Shown here in pieces: positions 61,852-64,000 of a DNA stretch of 64,000 nt. The stretch comes from an uncultured Prevotella sp. (GTDB taxonomy: Bacteria; Bacteroidota; Bacteroidia; Bacteroidales; Bacteroidaceae). The stretch spans positions 9,059 to 73,058 of the forward strand of contig URRR01000011.1 of the NCBI GenBank assembly GCA_900550365.1, written 5' to 3'. The notes beneath the pieces were generated by a model. It did no database searches, had not been told where the DNA came from, and worked only from the letters and a program-made list of their open reading frames with translations. Numbering within the stretch: position 1 is the first letter of the stretch; each line of letters starts with the position of its first letter. The position numbers and the translations under genes are program-made.

Positions 61852-62874
61852 ATGAAAAATCTGGATTGGGCAAATCTGCCTTTCGGTTATATTCCGACAG
61901 ACTACAACGTCCGTTGCTATTACCGCGACGGCAAGTGGGGCGAGATAGAAATCTGCTCAGACGAATACATCAAGATGCACATGGCAGCCACCTGTCTGCA
62001 TTACGGTCAGGAGGCCTTTGAGGGGCTTAAGGCTTACCGCTGTCCTGACGGTAAGGTGCGTGTGTTCCGTATGGACGAGAATGCCGCACGCCTGCAGAGC
62101 ACATGCCGCGGCATCCTCATGCCGGAGGTTCCCACGGAGCTTTTTGAAGAAATGGTTACCAAGGTAGTGCGCCTCAATCAGGATTACATACCTACATACG
62201 AGAGCGGAGCCACGCTTTACATCCGTCCGCTGCTTGTCGGCATGTCGGCACAGGTAGGCGTTCATCCCGCCACAGAATATCTCTTTATGATATTCGTAAC
62301 TCCCGTCGGCCCGTACTTCAAGGGCGGTTTCGCTACCAATCCCTATGTCATAATCCGCGAGTACGACCGTTCTGCGCCCCTCGGCACAGGTATATACAAG
62401 GTGGGCGGCAATTACGCTGCTTCTCTCCGTGCCAACAAAATGGCGCACGACCTCGGCTACGCCTGCGAGTTTTATCTTGACGCGAAAGAAAAGAAGTATA
62501 TGGACGAGTGCGGTGCCGCCAACTTCTTCGGCATCAAGAACAACACCTACGTTACTCCTAAGTCAACGAGCATCCTGCCCAGCATCACCAACAAGAGCCT
62601 CATGCAGCTTGCCGAGGACATGGGCATGACCGTTGAGCGCCGCCAGATACCCGAGGAAGAGCTCGCCACATTCGAGGAAGCCGGAGCCTGCGGTACGGCA
62701 GCCGTCATCAGTCCTATCTCAAAGATAGACGATCTTGAAGGCCACAAGAGCTATGTTTTCAGTAAGGACGGCAAGCCCGGACCTGTCAGCACCAAGTTGT
62801 ATAACAAGCTCCGTAACATCCAGTACGGCATCGAGCCCGACATCCACGGCTGGACGAAAGTGGTAATTGAATAA
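61852..62874 (+). CDS. ilvE: Branched-chain amino acid aminotransferase
   Basis: 340 residues. LHYGQEAFEGLKAYRCPDGK, RPLLVGMSAQVGVHPATEYL, PLD-lysine Lys183 in GTGIYKVGGNYAAS (BCAT class with the eukaryotic-like KxGGNY motif), EFYLDAKEKKYMDECGAANF and EEAGACGTAAVISPI. PLP enzyme that transfers amino groups between Leu/Ile/Val and glutamate. No ilv operon beside it. Confidence 0.92.
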   Translation: MKNLDWANLPFGYIPTDYNVRCYYRDGKWGEIEICSDEYIKMHMAATCLHYGQEAFEGLKAYRCPDGKVRVFRMDENAARLQSTCRGILMPEVPTELFEEMVTKVVRLNQDYIPTYESGATLYIRPLLVGMSAQVGVHPATEYLFMIFVTPVGPYFKGGFATNPYVIIREYDRSAPLGTGIYKVGGNYAASLRANKMAHDLGYACEFYLDAKEKKYMDECGAANFFGIKNNTYVTPKSTSILPSITNKSLMQLAEDMGMTVERRQIPEEELATFEEAGACGTAAVISPISKIDDLEGHKSYVFSKDGKPGPVSTKLYNKLRNIQYGIEPDIHGWTKVVIE

Positions 62875-63137
62875 ATTAGTAGTAAGGAGGAAAAGTAGTA
62901 AGCAACCTTTGTAGAGACATAATTCCGTTCATGCGGATTTGCAATCCGCATGAATGAGTATAAGGATTTGTAATCCGAAAAATAATGAACCTTCAAACTT
63001 GGAAACCGTTAACTCGGATTACAAATCCTGATATTCAACCCCGCCGGATTACAAATCCGCCGGAACTGAGCTTACTCCTTCTCTCCTTACAACTTCCTCC
63101 TTTTTCTCCTTCCCTCCTTACTCCTTTACTACTTCTA
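62875..63137. repeat. Repeat-filled spacer with GGATTTGTAATCC palindromes
   Basis: GTAGTAAGGAGGAAAAG (62878-62894), then GCGGATTTGCAATCCGC (62936-62952), AAGGATTTGTAATCC, CGGATTACAAATCC and GCCGGATTACAAATCCGCC, then pyrimidine-rich CTCCTTCTCTCCTT units up to 63137. The same ATTTGTAATCC motif is found at 35522-35536. No gene. Confidence 0.65.
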
Positions 63138-63142
63138 AAAAA

Positions 63143-63907
63143 ATGAACAAATTATCTAAATTCGCCGACATGGAGCGTTACGAGAACGTGTTTCAGTATC
63201 CCTATTCGGTTGCAGTGCAGGTTCCGTTTGAGATGAAAGGTCACTGGCGTGACATGTATTTCCATAACGACAATCCAATAGTGCTCGAGCTTGGTTGCGG
63301 TCGAGGTGAGTATGCCGTCGGACTTGCGCGCATGTTTCCCGACATTAATTTCATCGGTGTCGACATCAAGGGCGCCCGCATGTGGACGGGAGCCACCCAG
63401 GCACTTGCCGAAGGGCTCAGTAACGTAGCCTTCCTGCGCACCAACATCGAGATTATCGACCGCTTCTTCGCTCCTGATGAGGTGCAGGAGATATGGCTCA
63501 CGTTCAGCGACCCGCAGATGAAGAACGTGCGCAAGCGGCTTACCGGCACGGTCTTCATGGAGCGTTACCGTCGCTTCCTCGTTGACGGCGGCATCGTGCA
63601 CGTCAAGACCGACAGCAATTTCCTTTTCACTTACACCACGTGCATGGTAGAGCACAACCGCCTGCCGCTGCTTTCCCGTACCGAAGACCTCTACCACGAT
63701 GACAATATCGACGATGACACCCGCCGCATCCTCTCAATCCGCACATATTACGAGAGCCAGTGGATAGAGCGCGGCATGAACATCCGTTACATGAAGTTCC
63801 GCCTCCCTCACGGAGTACAGCTCGAAGAGTCAGGCGTTGAGATCCCCGTTGACGACTACCGCAGTTACCGTCGTCAGGGAAGAAGCGAGAAAAAGGTGAG
63901 AAAGTGA
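63143..63907 (+). CDS. trmB: tRNA (guanine-N7)-methyltransferase
   Basis: 254 residues. MNKLSKFADMERYENVFQYP is the Bacteroidetes TrmB opening; SAM motif VLELGCGRGEYAVGLAR; FIGVDIKGARMW; LTFSDPQMKNVRKRLTG. Makes m7G46 in tRNA. The last residues (GRSEKKVRK) are coded by GAGAAAAAGGTGAGAAAGTG, a repeat-like string also seen at 59820-59850. Confidence 0.92.
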   Translation: MNKLSKFADMERYENVFQYPYSVAVQVPFEMKGHWRDMYFHNDNPIVLELGCGRGEYAVGLARMFPDINFIGVDIKGARMWTGATQALAEGLSNVAFLRTNIEIIDRFFAPDEVQEIWLTFSDPQMKNVRKRLTGTVFMERYRRFLVDGGIVHVKTDSNFLFTYTTCMVEHNRLPLLSRTEDLYHDDNIDDDTRRILSIRTYYESQWIERGMNIRYMKFRLPHGVQLEESGVEIPVDDYRSYRRQGRSEKKVRK

Positions 63908-63976
63908 GAAGGGAAGGAAATAATGTCTTGCTACAGAAAAACTTCACACGGTTTTAACAATTAAAATAAAAAAGTA

Positions 63977-64000
63977 ATGAAGACAAAAGAAAGACGTGTG
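63977..64000 (+). CDS. Possible gene start cut by the window end
   Basis: ATG at 63977 opens MKTKERRV up to the edge; the 69 bases after trmB are otherwise unassigned. Too short to identify. Confidence 0.3.

Overview
The window looks like part of a Bacteroidales chromosome, probably Muribaculaceae or Prevotellaceae. The evidence is a SusC/SusD polysaccharide locus, BACON and TIG lipoproteins, type IX secretion genes (porQ, porE), an ECF sigma/DUF5056 pair, and repeated promoters with the TAnnTTTGC -7 element used by this phylum. No rRNA is present, so the family cannot be fixed. The genus call is inference; the phylum is secure.

Left edge (1-4.4 kb) is visibly AT-rich and accessory: a DnaJ-type zinc-finger protein cut by the window edge, two unrecognised proteins, a small lipoprotein, a small outer-membrane barrel, a SanA/DUF218 protein and a HEPN-MNT toxin-antitoxin-like pair. 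It ends at a tRNA-Phe-like gene whose D-loop carries a 44-nt hairpin insertion, with 12-bp-spaced direct repeats before it and an integrase N-terminal remnant after it. This looks like an old integration boundary. From 4.6 to 6.2 kb and from 11.1 to 12.4 kb the DNA is a graveyard: integrase, IS5-like transposase and mobilisation-gene fragments plus palindromic repeats. Between them lies a minus-strand pair: an Oar-like TonB-dependent receptor and a BACON/OB-fold lipoprotein.

The centre (12.4-33.2 kb) is a beta-glucan utilisation locus. A membrane-spanning regulator with HTCS-like propellers and an AraC output but no kinase precedes GH5 - GH94 phosphorylase - GPH symporter, then GH5, SusC, SusD, a TIG surface lipoprotein and two GH3 enzymes. 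Likely flow: surface GH5 cuts a beta-1,4-glucan, SusCD imports oligosaccharides, periplasmic GH5/GH3 trim them, the symporter imports cellobiose-type sugars and GH94 phosphorolyses them. Both GH5 transcription units share a conserved 40-bp upstream block. An SGNH hydrolase follows, then about 1.1 kb of nested palindromes, tRNA-Lys and a GH43 gene that has lost its catalytic-acid region and probably its start frame.

The right half (37.6-64 kb) is mainly core genome: cmk-porQ, tonB, a polyprenyl synthase, tatD-type nuclease, tRNA-Ser, an ExbB/ExbD cluster, an Lrp regulator, folA-thyA-rRNA methyltransferase, a DUF1349/LuxR divergent pair sharing a palindromic promoter, a LUD protein, topB, porE, a sigma/DUF5056/DUF6249 operon, a subtilase, xseA/xseB, ilvE and trmB. 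The intergenic spaces of this half hold several families of interspersed palindromic or low-complexity repeats, two of which appear to encode the tails of neighbouring proteins.
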